A stretch of 32,832 bases of DNA from Smithellaceae bacterium (GCA_030690945.1 JAUYFM010000028.1:1-32832), one strand, 5' to 3'. Counted from the first letter of the stretch, positions 24,793 to 32,832 are shown. The notes: a model not told the origin generated them from the sequence alone. Made by a program: numbers and translations.

Positions 24793-27700
24793 CCACATTC
24801 CGTTTCAACGAAAAATATTTATCCCAGATTCCCGCCCTGCAGATACTCATCAGTCTAGGCTTTGAATACCTGCCGCCGGAAAAAGCCTTTGCCGAGCGTC
24901 AGGGGAAAACCGGCAATGTGCTGTTGGAAGGGATTCTGCGAAATCAACTCAAACAACTCAACCGCATCAACTACAAAAGCAATGAATATCTATTCAGCGA
25001 GGAAAATATTCAGACGGCCATTCAGACACTAAAGAATATCAAGAATGACGGACCACACAAAACAAATGAGACTGTGTATGATCTGATCACGCTGGGCAAG
25101 TCACTGGAGCAATCCATTGAGGGTGATTCTAAAAGTTTTACACTGAATTATATTGACTGGAAAAACTGGCAGCGCAATGTCTTTCATGTGGCTGCGGAAT
25201 TCAAAGTGGCACGCTCCCGCAGCAATGAAACGGCACGTCCTGACATCGTCTTGTTTGTTAACGGCATACCGCTTGCGGTCATCGAATGCAAGGCGCCGGA
25301 TGTGGAAATCGATCAGGCTGTTTCTCAGTCTATCCGCAACCAGGGCGATGAGTACATTCCACGGCTGTTTTCCTATGTGCAGTTGGTGATGGCTGTCAAT
25401 AAAAACGAGGCGAAGTATGCAACGGCGGGGACGTCGGCTCGGTTCTGGAGTATTTGGAAAGAACTGCGGGATGCGGAAAATGATGTTGCCACCTGCGTTG
25501 AAAATAATCTTACGCCTGTGCAAAAGGATCAACTCTTCCAAGGCGACTTTGCCGTGGCTCGTTCTTTCTTTGATGAACTGGAAAAGGAAGATAAACGTCT
25601 TGTGACCGAGCAGGACAAGGCGCTCTACAGCTTGTGCCGCCCGGAACGGCTGTTGGAGATGGCTTTCAAGTTTACGGTCTTTGACGGCGGTGTCAAGAAG
25701 ATTGCCCACTATCAACAGTATTTTGTTGTGAAATCTACTCTGGAACGTATCAAACAATCGGATGGCGAAGGCAGGCGGCAGGGCGGTATTATCTGGCATA
25801 CGCAAGGGTCGGGCAAGTCTCTGACGATGGTGATGTTGACGCGTAATCTGGCGCTGGACCCGGATGTGCCCAATCCCCGCATTGTACTGGTGACTGATCG
25901 TGACGATCTGGACAAACAACTGGGCAATACCTTTGCCGCCTGCGGGCTTGATCCGAATCGCGCCACGTCAGGGCGTCATCTGCTGGACCTGGTGTCGGAA
26001 CAAAAAGTGGGCATTGTGACCACGCTGATTCATAAGTTTGACAAGGCGTTAAACCAAAAGAAATTTCAGGACGATTCGCGTGATATTTTCATGCTCGTCG
26101 ATGAAAGCCATCGGACAAATTTTGGTTCTTTTTCGGCGCGAATGCGCCAGATGTTTCCCAATGCCTGCTACCTGGGCTTTACCGGCACGCCGCTTCTTAA
26201 AAAAGAAAAGAACAACTTCATTAAATTCGGCGGGCTGATTGAACCACATTATTCCATTCATCAGGCGGTGGAAGACGGGTCGGTTGTGCCTCTGCTCTAT
26301 GAAGGCCGATATGTGGAGATGGAGCAGAACAAAGAGGCCATCGACCGCTGGTTTGATCGTCACACACAGGGACTGACCAAAGAGCAAAAAGCCGATCTGA
26401 AGAGGAAATATGCCCGTGCCGCAATGCTCAATAAAGCCGATCAGGTCATTTACATGCGCGCCTTCGATATCAGCGAACATTACCGCGCTGCCTGGCAGGG
26501 AACCGGTTTCAAGGCGCAGTTGGTCGCGCCCGGCAAGGCCGCCGCACTCGCGTATCAGGAACATCTGACAAACATCGGGTTTGTCAGCTCGGAAGTGGTG
26601 ATTTCCGCGCCGGATACTCGGGAAGGCTACGAAGAGACGGATGAAGAGCCCACGGATGAAGTGGTCAAATTCTGGCAGAAAATGATGAAGCGCTACGGTA
26701 GCGAAGAAGAATACAACAAGCAGATTATCAACCAGTTTAAAAACGGATCAGAGCCGGAAATATTGATTGTCGTGAGCAAGCTCTTGACCGGCTTTGATGC
26801 GCCGCGCAATGTGGCCATCTATCTGTGCAAGGAGATCAAAGAGCATTCGCTGTTGCAGGCTATTGCCCGCGTCAACAGGCGGGAAGAAAATAAAGAGTAT
26901 GGGTATGTAGTTGATTATGTCGGCCTGCTGGGTGAACTGGACAAGGCATTAACAATGTATAGCGCTTTCGAAGGCTTTGATGAGGACGATTTGGCGGGTG
27001 CGCTGACGTCGGTCAATGTCGAAGTTGAAAATTTACCCCAGCGCTATTCCCATCTCTGGGATGTCTTTAAGGAAATAAAGAACAGTGGCGATGAAGAGGC
27101 CTATGAACGATTGCTGGCTGATATTGCTCTACGTGAAGAGTTTTATCAACGACTGATGGAATACAGCAAAACCCTCGGCATTGCGCTCTCCACGGAAGCG
27201 TTCGTCATGAAGATTGATGATGGACGGCTGAAACGCTACAAATCTGATTTGAGGCGCTTCCAGAAACTCAAAGCATCCGTCAAGCTGCGCTACGCGGAAG
27301 CCGTCGACTATCGTGATTACGAACCAAAAATCAAGAAACTGCTGGACACGCATATTCAGGCCAATGAAGTTATCCAATTGAATGAGCCGGTGAATATCTT
27401 TGATGCAAATATGTTCACGATGGTGAAGGAAGAACAGGGCGTTTATGGCAAAACAACGGCGGCCAAAGCGGATACCATTGCTTTCGCCACCAAAAAGGTT
27501 ATTACGGAAAAAATGGCCGAAGACCCGGCTTTCTATGAAAAGTTTTCCAAGTTGATTCAGCAGGCAATAGAGGATTTCCGGGCGAAGCGTCTGTCGGACT
27601 TAGAATACCTCAATAAAGCGATAGAAATTCGTAACAAGGTCACTACCCGGCATCATGACGACATGCCTTCTGTCCTGGAAGGCAAAGAGGACGCAATGGC

Positions 27701-27986
27701 CTATTACGGTGTCATCAAACCGCTCTTTGAGCAGCAGAAAATATCACGAGAGATGTGTGAATCCATTGGTGCGGATACGGCATTGGCTATACAAGATATA
27801 TTGGATCGCCACTGGAAAGTTCAATTCTGGGACGATGATGATACTCAAAATCGCGTTATCGATGACATTGACGATTATCTCATTGATGAAGTCAGAAACA
27901 AAAAACAGATGAACATCAGCTTTGAACAGATTGATGATATTATTGCGCGCGTTATGAAAGTGGCTGAGAGCAGGAGACGTCAATGA
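24789..27986 (+). CDS. hsdR: Type I restriction endonuclease, R subunit
   Basis: HsdR is the translocating motor and nuclease of type I restriction. The 1065-residue protein has the PDDEXK centre (Asp152, then ECK with Glu166 and Lys168), Walker A GSGKS at 340-344, the DESH box at 438-441, GFTGTPLL, and motif VI-region residues in LLTGFDAP and AIARVNR. All catalytic positions are present, so cleavage should be possible. Translation starts with GTG overlapping the stop of the AlbA_2 gene. The C-terminal part (helical, charged) should dock on HsdM. The stop overlaps the start of the YgjP-like gene by four bases. Confidence 0.97.
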   Translation: MTTFRFNEKYLSQIPALQILISLGFEYLPPEKAFAERQGKTGNVLLEGILRNQLKQLNRINYKSNEYLFSEENIQTAIQTLKNIKNDGPHKTNETVYDLITLGKSLEQSIEGDSKSFTLNYIDWKNWQRNVFHVAAEFKVARSRSNETARPDIVLFVNGIPLAVIECKAPDVEIDQAVSQSIRNQGDEYIPRLFSYVQLVMAVNKNEAKYATAGTSARFWSIWKELRDAENDVATCVENNLTPVQKDQLFQGDFAVARSFFDELEKEDKRLVTEQDKALYSLCRPERLLEMAFKFTVFDGGVKKIAHYQQYFVVKSTLERIKQSDGEGRRQGGIIWHTQGSGKSLTMVMLTRNLALDPDVPNPRIVLVTDRDDLDKQLGNTFAACGLDPNRATSGRHLLDLVSEQKVGIVTTLIHKFDKALNQKKFQDDSRDIFMLVDESHRTNFGSFSARMRQMFPNACYLGFTGTPLLKKEKNNFIKFGGLIEPHYSIHQAVEDGSVVPLLYEGRYVEMEQNKEAIDRWFDRHTQGLTKEQKADLKRKYARAAMLNKADQVIYMRAFDISEHYRAAWQGTGFKAQLVAPGKAAALAYQEHLTNIGFVSSEVVISAPDTREGYEETDEEPTDEVVKFWQKMMKRYGSEEEYNKQIINQFKNGSEPEILIVVSKLLTGFDAPRNVAIYLCKEIKEHSLLQAIARVNRREENKEYGYVVDYVGLLGELDKALTMYSAFEGFDEDDLAGALTSVNVEVENLPQRYSHLWDVFKEIKNSGDEEAYERLLADIALREEFYQRLMEYSKTLGIALSTEAFVMKIDDGRLKRYKSDLRRFQKLKASVKLRYAEAVDYRDYEPKIKKLLDTHIQANEVIQLNEPVNIFDANMFTMVKEEQGVYGKTTAAKADTIAFATKKVITEKMAEDPAFYEKFSKLIQQAIEDFRAKRLSDLEYLNKAIEIRNKVTTRHHDDMPSVLEGKEDAMAYYGVIKPLFEQQKISREMCESIGADTALAIQDILDRHWKVQFWDDDDTQNRVIDDIDDYLIDEVRNKKQMNISFEQIDDIIARVMKVAESRRRQ

Positions 27987-28696
27987 GATTGTCCCATGGC
28001 GTCGTCTCCTATGGCAGAGAAAAAATTGAATTCAGTTTCTGTCATGTTGATCGGAAAACACTCGAAATCGCTGTTCATCCTAATCAAACCGTTGTTGTCA
28101 AAGCGCCACTGGGTGTTGAATCGGCTGAAGTGCAAAGACGTGTCGCCAAACGTGCAAGGTGGATCATCAAGCAAAGAAATTATTTCCGACAATTTGAACC
28201 CCGGACGCCAGCCCGCTGCTATGTTGGCGGTGAAACGCATCTTTATCTGGGAAAGCGTTATCGCCTAAAAATCAGCAGCGAGAATCAAGATTCAGTTAAA
28301 TTGTTAAAAGGATATTTTGAAATTCAGGTTAAAGGGCGCGTTACTTCGGACAAGGTCAAATGTTTACTAGATGGATGGTACGCTAAAAAGGCTTCATCAA
28401 AATTCCGAGAGAGTTTAGACTATTGCTGGCCCCGCTTTAAGAAGCTTTCAGTCGTGCAGCCAAGGCTGCAAATCAAACGCTTAAAGAAACGCTGGGGCAG
28501 CTTATCCGGCAGGGGCACACTTACCTTAAACACTGATCTGATCCGTGCATCCAAGGGATGCATTAATTATGTTATTACACATGAGTTGTGTCATCTGCAA
28601 AGTAAAGTTCATGGACCGAAGTTTTATAAAACATTGGAAAGAATAATGCCAGATTGGAAAAAGCGGAAACAAAAATTGGAACTAACCTTGGTTTAG
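27983..28696 (+). CDS. YgjP-like (DUF45) metallopeptidase
   Basis: The 237-residue protein has the zinc metallopeptidase signature HELCH at residues 200-204 with a further His210 in KVHGPKFY, and the DUF45 hallmark KKRWGSLSGRGTLTLNTDLI upstream of it. The N-terminal half (VVVKAPLGVESAEVQRRVAK, then ARWIIKQRNYF) is characteristic of the YgjP family. The substrate is unknown. YgjP-like genes are known neighbours of type I restriction genes, often directly after hsdR; here the ATG overlaps the hsdR stop (ATGA). No terminator is evident after it. A role in processing or removing restriction subunits is a possibility, not shown by the sequence. Confidence 0.9.
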   Translation: MRLSHGVVSYGREKIEFSFCHVDRKTLEIAVHPNQTVVVKAPLGVESAEVQRRVAKRARWIIKQRNYFRQFEPRTPARCYVGGETHLYLGKRYRLKISSENQDSVKLLKGYFEIQVKGRVTSDKVKCLLDGWYAKKASSKFRESLDYCWPRFKKLSVVQPRLQIKRLKKRWGSLSGRGTLTLNTDLIRASKGCINYVITHELCHLQSKVHGPKFYKTLERIMPDWKKRKQKLELTLV

Positions 28697-28749
28697 GATA
28701 ATTCCGGTGACATAAAAAATAATTACAATCATAAGAATAGTACGAATAG

Positions 28750-28790
28750 GATCAGGTCTTGAAATATCAGTTTTCATCATCTAACCTAGG
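28750..28790 (-). repeat. Right inverted repeat flanking the hsd operon
   Basis: The core 28750-28776 contains TCAGGTCTTGAAATAT and ends AGTTTTCA. Its reverse complement matches 18685-18711 at 25 of 27 bases. CCTAG at 28785-28789 lies eight bases farther out, mirroring the left end. It sits 54 bases after the last operon gene. The rest of the gap to 28861 shows no feature. Confidence 0.75.
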
Positions 28791-28861
28791 CATCAATAAA
28801 ACGAGAGGCATTTTCAGGATGATGTTTTCTGAAACAAGCAGACAGAAATTTACCGGTAACC

Positions 28862-29659
28862 ATGCGCTATAACCCTTTTCAAATTTTCAAAGAAAGCAAA
28901 TCACCGGCCGGGCTCTATGCTCGCAAGAATTGGCTTGGCGAATCTGAAAATCCTTTGTGGCAAAGTGATTTCAATCAAACCGTTTCTTCCCTGCTGGAGG
29001 GGCAGGCCGCCGATGGTTCGTGGGGCCAATCGCCCATTGAGACCGTCAGGCGTTTGTTTGGTTTGCATCTGACCTTGCGCGATCGCACGGAAGACATCCG
29101 TAAGGCCCTGGACTGGCTTAGCTCTCAGATATTAACGGATGACCTGTCGGGACCGTATCTGGAAGATTTGTCAGCCGATGCATTTCGGGGATTGCCTTTT
29201 ATCAATGCAAAGCAGCCATTGGTATTTGTTTGCGCGACACTTTTTCTGGCTTCTGTATTCCATTTGGAAAACGATGAGGCAGTTGAAGCGCACTACCTGC
29301 TCTTAATGCAATGGCTTGCCAGACATGCGGAAAATTCAGAGCTCTGTCCTGAGAAAAGCAATGTTTTGCGAGCATTGATCGTTCATCCGGTTTATGCAAA
29401 TGACCTGGGTACTATGAACTTGGTCGATGATTTGGCAAATATTCAAAAACCGTCAGGCGTATGGCCTTCGCCCATACCATTTTTCCAAACCTTGAATGCC
29501 CTGGCCCATCTGAATTCCGAAGCGGCGAATCGTCAGTGCCTTGCGGCATTTCCTCTTTTATCAAACGTACAGAAAAAAGACGGCGCATGGGGCAGCGAAG
29601 ATCGGGAATGGAACACGTTTCTGGTTGTCCACGCGTTGAAGAATAAACAATGTTTGTGA
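28862..29659 (+). CDS. Small prenyltransferase/squalene-oxidase-repeat protein
   Basis: The 265-residue protein has at least two QW-type repeats of the terpene-cyclase alpha/alpha-toroid fold: LLEGQAADGSWGQSPIETVR near residue 45, and a C-terminal pair (NIQKPSGVWPSPIPFFQTLN and VQKKDGAWGSEDREWN). This fold is used by squalene-hopene cyclases, prenyltransferase beta subunits and many proteins of unknown role. It is less than half the size of a squalene-hopene cyclase and I see no DxDD catalytic motif, so a cyclase activity is doubtful. There is no signal peptide and no clear Shine-Dalgarno before the ATG. It stands between the restriction island and an antitoxin-like gene, and its function is unknown. 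Confidence 0.7.
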   Translation: MRYNPFQIFKESKSPAGLYARKNWLGESENPLWQSDFNQTVSSLLEGQAADGSWGQSPIETVRRLFGLHLTLRDRTEDIRKALDWLSSQILTDDLSGPYLEDLSADAFRGLPFINAKQPLVFVCATLFLASVFHLENDEAVEAHYLLLMQWLARHAENSELCPEKSNVLRALIVHPVYANDLGTMNLVDDLANIQKPSGVWPSPIPFFQTLNALAHLNSEAANRQCLAAFPLLSNVQKKDGAWGSEDREWNTFLVVHALKNKQCL

Positions 29660-29660
29660 G

Positions 29661-29735
29661 AAGTGAATGGTGGATAGTGACTGGTGAATAGTGACTGGTG
29701 AACTACCCCCCACCCATGCCAGCGGGGGGCACGGG
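29661..29735 (-). repeat. GC-rich dispersed repeat, copy C
   Basis: On the minus strand the order is a CCCCCCGCTGGCATGGGTGG hairpin region, then a GTTCACCAGTCACTATTCAC string, related to copies A and B. On the plus strand a 14-base tandem repeat (GTGACTGGTGAATA, then GTGACTGGTGAACT) lies at 29677-29704. The repeat directly abuts the start of the next gene. Confidence 0.65.
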
Positions 29736-29738
29736 GTA

Positions 29739-30515
29739 ATGAAACTTACCCGTAAAAAGAAGCGCATGAACTTCAAAGGCGTGGACATCGACTATCCCGT
29801 GGATTGTTTTATTTGTCCGACTTGTGGTTTGGAGGCTGCAACATTAACCCAGAGTGCGGATATACAAAGAAGCATATCGGATGCCTATCGGAAGAAAGTG
29901 GGATTGATGACCGGCAGCGAAATAGTTGAAGGTCGAAAAAGGAAGAATTTGAGCCAGGAAAAGCTGGCGAAAATGATGAAGGTTGGAATTGCCAGCATAA
30001 AACGCTGGGAAACCGGCATCATCCAAAGCCAATCCATGAATAAAATGCTTCTTCAGGCAGTGTCCGGAGAAGCGTGCGGTGATTTTTTGACGGGCAATCG
30101 ATCATTATCCATTCCCCGGATCAAGCTGGCTCTGCGCTACCTTGAAAAAGTCACGGATATGAAAATACTCAAAGAAAATGACAGGTTTTTGTATGCCGCA
30201 AAATATATGTGGTACATTGATATGGCAGCTTACAAGCAAACCGGACAAAGCGTGACCGGGGCAACCTATACCGCGCTGCCGATGGGGCCGCAGTTAAACA
30301 ACTACAAGGATTTGGTAGCAGAAATCATCAAAGCACCCGAGAAACAGGCAGAACCACTGACTGAAGAAGAAAAGCTTATCATTGAGAAAGTTGCGCATTC
30401 GTTTCCCACCACGAAACGCGTTTATGATGCTTCCCATCGAGAAGTCGTATGGCAAGAAAAGTCTCCGGGACAATTCATTCCCTATTCGGATGCTTTTAGG
30501 TTAACTGAATTGTAG
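29739..30515 (+). CDS. HTH-Panacea (SocA/DUF4065) antitoxin-like protein
   Basis: The protein (~258 residues from 29739) has one CxxC knuckle (ICPTCGLEAATL), an MqsA/Xre-type helix-turn-helix (LSQEKLAKMMKVGIASIKRW), and a C-terminal Panacea domain (IKLALRYLEKV, then YAAKYMWYIDMAAYKQTGQS and TYTALPMGPQLNNY). Panacea domains neutralise diverse toxins in type II toxin-antitoxin pairs, and MqsA-like proteins repress their own operon. Relatives usually have two CxxC knuckles; only the second is present here, and the 5' end is pressed against a dispersed repeat, so the N-terminus may be truncated. Start candidates are ATG 29739 and ATG 29766, neither with a good Shine-Dalgarno. No toxin gene is recognisable on either side. 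Confidence 0.75.
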   Translation: MKLTRKKKRMNFKGVDIDYPVDCFICPTCGLEAATLTQSADIQRSISDAYRKKVGLMTGSEIVEGRKRKNLSQEKLAKMMKVGIASIKRWETGIIQSQSMNKMLLQAVSGEACGDFLTGNRSLSIPRIKLALRYLEKVTDMKILKENDRFLYAAKYMWYIDMAAYKQTGQSVTGATYTALPMGPQLNNYKDLVAEIIKAPEKQAEPLTEEEKLIIEKVAHSFPTTKRVYDASHREVVWQEKSPGQFIPYSDAFRLTEL

Positions 30516-30629
30516 TTGTGGGGTCGCGGCGACGTTGGTCGAAATCGAAAAAGAGCAATAATGCGGGAAACCGGAAATAAGGTACAGTCGGTCCCATTAA
30601 TATTAAAATAATTTAAAGGAGAAAAATAC

Positions 30630-31439
30630 ATGCTACAGATGGATCTCAACACGCTATTTTCATTACAGGGTAAAGTCGCTATGGTCACTGGCGGATCACG
30701 GGGAATCGGTAAAATGATCACCCAGGGCCTGCTGCAGGCTGGCGCTAAAGTCTATATCACGGCAAGAAAAAAAGCGGTCTGCGAAGAAGCGGCAAAGGAG
30801 CTTTCCGTTTTTGGTCCGTGCATTGCCATCGCATCCGATATTGGCACGCCCGAAGGCCGGGCAGAGCTTCTGCAGGCATTGGGCCAAAAAGAAGATAAGC
30901 TCCACATTTTGATCAACAATGCCGGCACAAACTGGGGTGGGGAATTTGACAAGTATCCGGACGAAGCCTTTGAGAAAGTCCTTCATCTGAATGTCAGCGC
31001 CGTATTTTCCATGACCCGGGATTTTATTCGTTTGCTCGAGCGCGCGGCGACCAGCGAAGATCCGGCTCGGGTGATCAATATTGGCTCCATGGACGGCCTC
31101 CATATCCCAACGGTCGCCCACACCGGTACCTTTGCCTATACATCTAGCAAAGCAGCGGTGCATCATCTGACCCGGAATCTGGCAGTAACGCTCGCGCCGC
31201 GTCACATCACCGTGAACGCCATCGCACCTGGTTTTTTCCCGAGCAAGATGACGGAATTCGTCTTCGACAAGCATCTGGCGGATATCGAAGAAAACAGCCT
31301 GCAGAAGCGTGTAGGAAAACCCGAGGAAATGGCCGCTATCGCCATTTATCTGTGCTCCAAAGGCGGCGCCTACACGAACGGAGCGGTGATTCCCGTTGAT
31401 GGCGGAACTTCCATCAACCACCAGCATGTGAGATTTTAG
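30630..31439 (+). CDS. Short-chain dehydrogenase/reductase
   Basis: The 269-residue enzyme is a classical SDR using NAD(P)H: cofactor motif TGGSRGIG at residues 20-27, NNAG at 96-99, catalytic Ser153 with Tyr170 and Lys174 (YTSSK), and the C-terminal APGFFPSKMTEF. Arg24 after the glycine motif and basic residues near the second strand (TARKK) favour NADP(H). The closest flavour is 3-oxoacyl-ACP reductase/RhlG-like, but the substrate cannot be read from sequence. AAAGGAG lies at proper spacing before the ATG at 30630. The gene is not visibly part of a larger operon. Cytoplasmic. Confidence 0.9.
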   Translation: MLQMDLNTLFSLQGKVAMVTGGSRGIGKMITQGLLQAGAKVYITARKKAVCEEAAKELSVFGPCIAIASDIGTPEGRAELLQALGQKEDKLHILINNAGTNWGGEFDKYPDEAFEKVLHLNVSAVFSMTRDFIRLLERAATSEDPARVINIGSMDGLHIPTVAHTGTFAYTSSKAAVHHLTRNLAVTLAPRHITVNAIAPGFFPSKMTEFVFDKHLADIEENSLQKRVGKPEEMAAIAIYLCSKGGAYTNGAVIPVDGGTSINHQHVRF

Positions 31440-31626
31440 ACGGTTTATAGAGAAGTTTGAGGGTAATCGATGAACAGGGGGCATTGTGGACTGGGAATGA
31501 CGATTTATTTCTGGAGCATATAAGAAAAATCGTGTAGATTACAGCTGCACGTATGCGTTTTGTCCGGAATGAGACTGTGGTGCAGGTAGTGAGGGGAGAC
31601 ATCCTTAAGAACTGATGAGGCGGAAG

Positions 31627-32556
31627 ATGAATATCTTGAAGACAGGCGTTGTGGTTGTCGCGGCATTATTTTCCTTCACATGTCTTTTCAGCAGCTTTGC
31701 GATTGCGGAGAATACGGTTGCCGGGACAGAAGAAATTACCGGCAAAGAAATCCAAAACAAAAGAACGGGAAAACAAACCGGGGTAAAAAAGAACCGTTGC
31801 GGGAAAATAGAAAAAACGGTGATCACGGGAAGCATTGAACAACGGAGCGCTGCTTTGCAGGCGTCCTTCCGGAAGGCCGGAATCAGCCCCGATGAGATTG
31901 ATGAAATATTTTCCGACGAGCGGATCGAGATCTACTACAATATATATTTGTCATCGGTACCGAAAGAAGGCGAGACGAAAAAGAGGAAGCTGAGTTACTT
32001 CGATGAGGAGTTCGGCCTGCTCAAACCGGAGTCCATTGAATCCGGAAAAAGAATAATAGCGGAACACAAAGAACTCTTTGAGAGGCTGGAAAGTTTCTAT
32101 GGTATTCCCGCCAATTATATTGTGGCTATTATCAGGGTAGAAACGAATTTCAAAGAACATCTCGGCGAATACAGGGTTTTCAATTCCCTTTATACGATGG
32201 CCATGCTCAGTAAAAGAGCAAAGCGTGTTAACATGGCCAGTAAAGAACTGGTCACCTGGGTAAAGATGTGCAGGCAAAGGGGCATCGACCCGTTTACCGT
32301 GAAAGGTTCCTGGGCCGGCGCCTTTGGCATTCCCCAGTTTATGCCTTCATCGTATGTTATTTTTGCCGTGGATCATAATAACGACGGGATAATCGATCTG
32401 TATGATTATCCCGATGCTTTTGCCAGCGTCGCCAATTACCTCCGTCGTGTGGGCTGGAAAACCGGCAACGAGAAAAAAATGCGCCAGGCCGTCTATCGTT
32501 ACAACCATCAAAAAGCCTACGTCAACGCCGTCTTTGCGTATGCGGAGAGCTTCTGA
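31627..32556 (+). CDS. MltB-type lytic murein transglycosylase
   Basis: The protein cleaves the MurNAc-GlcNAc bond of peptidoglycan with 1,6-anhydro product formation. A signal peptide (hydrophobic core ending in SSFAIA before ENTV) directs it to the periplasm; there is no lipobox, so it is probably soluble or loosely bound, unlike E. coli MltB. The catalytic Glu lies in AIIRVETNFKEHLGEYRVFN, and the family signature SWAGAFGIPQFMPSSYVIFA is followed by a calcium-site-like DHNNDGIIDLYD and FASVANYLRRVGW. I prefer the ATG at 31627, which has GAGG six bases upstream, over the ATG at 31615. The segment between the signal and the domain is lysine-rich and linker-like. Confidence 0.9.
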   Translation: MNILKTGVVVVAALFSFTCLFSSFAIAENTVAGTEEITGKEIQNKRTGKQTGVKKNRCGKIEKTVITGSIEQRSAALQASFRKAGISPDEIDEIFSDERIEIYYNIYLSSVPKEGETKKRKLSYFDEEFGLLKPESIESGKRIIAEHKELFERLESFYGIPANYIVAIIRVETNFKEHLGEYRVFNSLYTMAMLSKRAKRVNMASKELVTWVKMCRQRGIDPFTVKGSWAGAFGIPQFMPSSYVIFAVDHNNDGIIDLYDYPDAFASVANYLRRVGWKTGNEKKMRQAVYRYNHQKAYVNAVFAYAESF

Positions 32557-32740
32557 AAAATCCATGTGTGATAAGGGTCAGTGAATTAGAACGGAAATAC
32601 CAAGGCGCATTCGGGGATAACCTGACCACCTAATACCCTGAAGGGCACACGAGGTGGCACGAGGTCACGCGATGCGCCCTACAGAGATAACGGGGTCTGC
32701 GACAAATTTATGGGCGAGAGCTTTGAATAATCGCCAATTC
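32557..32740. other. Intergenic region with repeat remnants
   Basis: No gene is visible. A GCGCCCTACA string near 32674 matches the start of the paired hairpins at 16220-16296 in reverse orientation, and GGCACGAGGT-like direct copies lie just before it. Otherwise I see nothing. Confidence 0.4.
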
Positions 32741-32821
32741 TGTCATTTCGACCGTAGGGAGAAATCTTTAACAGTTCATAATATCTGAGATTTCTCGTCG
32801 CTCTCGCTCCTCGAAATGACA
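32741..32821. repeat. Dispersed hairpin repeat, copy 2
   Basis: Perfect 11-base arms TGTCATTTCGA (32741-32751) and TCGAAATGACA (32811-32821) enclose GAGAAATCT and AGATTTCTC arms, as in copy 1 at 2814-2885. The GTAAAAAG/CTTTTTAC outer arms of copy 1 are absent. The two copies are highly similar over ~75 bases and differ mainly in the loop and by small insertions. Confidence 0.8.
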
Positions 32822-32832
32822 ATTGTCAAAGG

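Noticed and set aside
25101-25919. 272-codon minus-strand ORF
   Set aside because: Antisense to hsdR over its nuclease and Walker regions; no supporting motif.
30696-31484. 262-codon minus-strand ORF
   Set aside because: Antisense to the SDR gene, which carries complete cofactor and catalytic motifs.

Overview
The window looks like a chromosomal segment of a mesophilic Desulfobacterota (deltaproteobacterial) bacterium, most plausibly a Syntrophus/Smithella-like member of Syntrophia. I infer this from the DUF4911 protein, the purM-purN and recJ/recG neighbourhoods, the protein style, and dispersed hairpin repeats of a kind common in that group. No rRNA, tRNA, CRISPR array or recognisable transposase gene was seen. 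The assignment is by eye, without database searches.

Left edge (1-2.9 kb): a decayed defence cluster. It holds the 3' part of a DUF1016/YhcG-type PDDEXK gene, the 5' fragment of a DUF262 (GmrSD-like) gene fused at the DNA level to the last ~48 codons of a dinD-like gene, an intact class II Fic gene with a strong and apparently leaderless promoter, and a ~27-codon fragment resembling an HsdR N-terminus. These families commonly ride inside type I restriction operons, so this is probably the ghost of a second hsd locus. A hairpin repeat closes it.

Housekeeping block (3-14.7 kb): a short phenylacetate-CoA-ligase-like enzyme, recJ (minus), a DUF4911 gene coupled to an uncharacterised histidine-rich protein, rpmB (minus), and a minus-strand operon purM-purN-FAD oxidoreductase-phosphofructokinase ending in a clear intrinsic terminator. 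recG is divergent from purM across a short palindromic promoter region.

Accessory stretch (14.7-18.9 kb): a second Fic gene (DUF4172-Fic-wHTH) with a strong promoter overlapped by an apparent three-half-site operator, two hairpins with compensatory stem changes, a thioredoxin-like protein with its own strong promoter, and a Tat-exported lipoprotein predicted to be a class V PLP enzyme. The last two genes look GC-rich compared with the very AT-rich region before the hsd operon.

Defence island (18.7-28.8 kb): a tightly coupled seven-gene type I restriction operon, half-size hsdS - hsdM - rhuM - full hsdS - AlbA_2/Schlafen-like protein - hsdR - YgjP-like metallopeptidase. It has one strong promoter, and the last five genes overlap by 4-8 bases. 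The operon lies between two copies of a ~27-bp near-identical sequence in inverted orientation, each with an outer CCTAG, which suggests a mobilised or repeat-bounded cassette. This is the most interesting part of the window.

Right edge (28.8-32.8 kb): a small terpene-cyclase-fold protein, an HTH-Panacea (SocA/DUF4065) antitoxin-like gene without a visible toxin and with a GC-rich dispersed repeat against its 5' end, an SDR oxidoreductase, an MltB-type lytic transglycosylase, and a second copy of the hairpin repeat seen at 2.8 kb.
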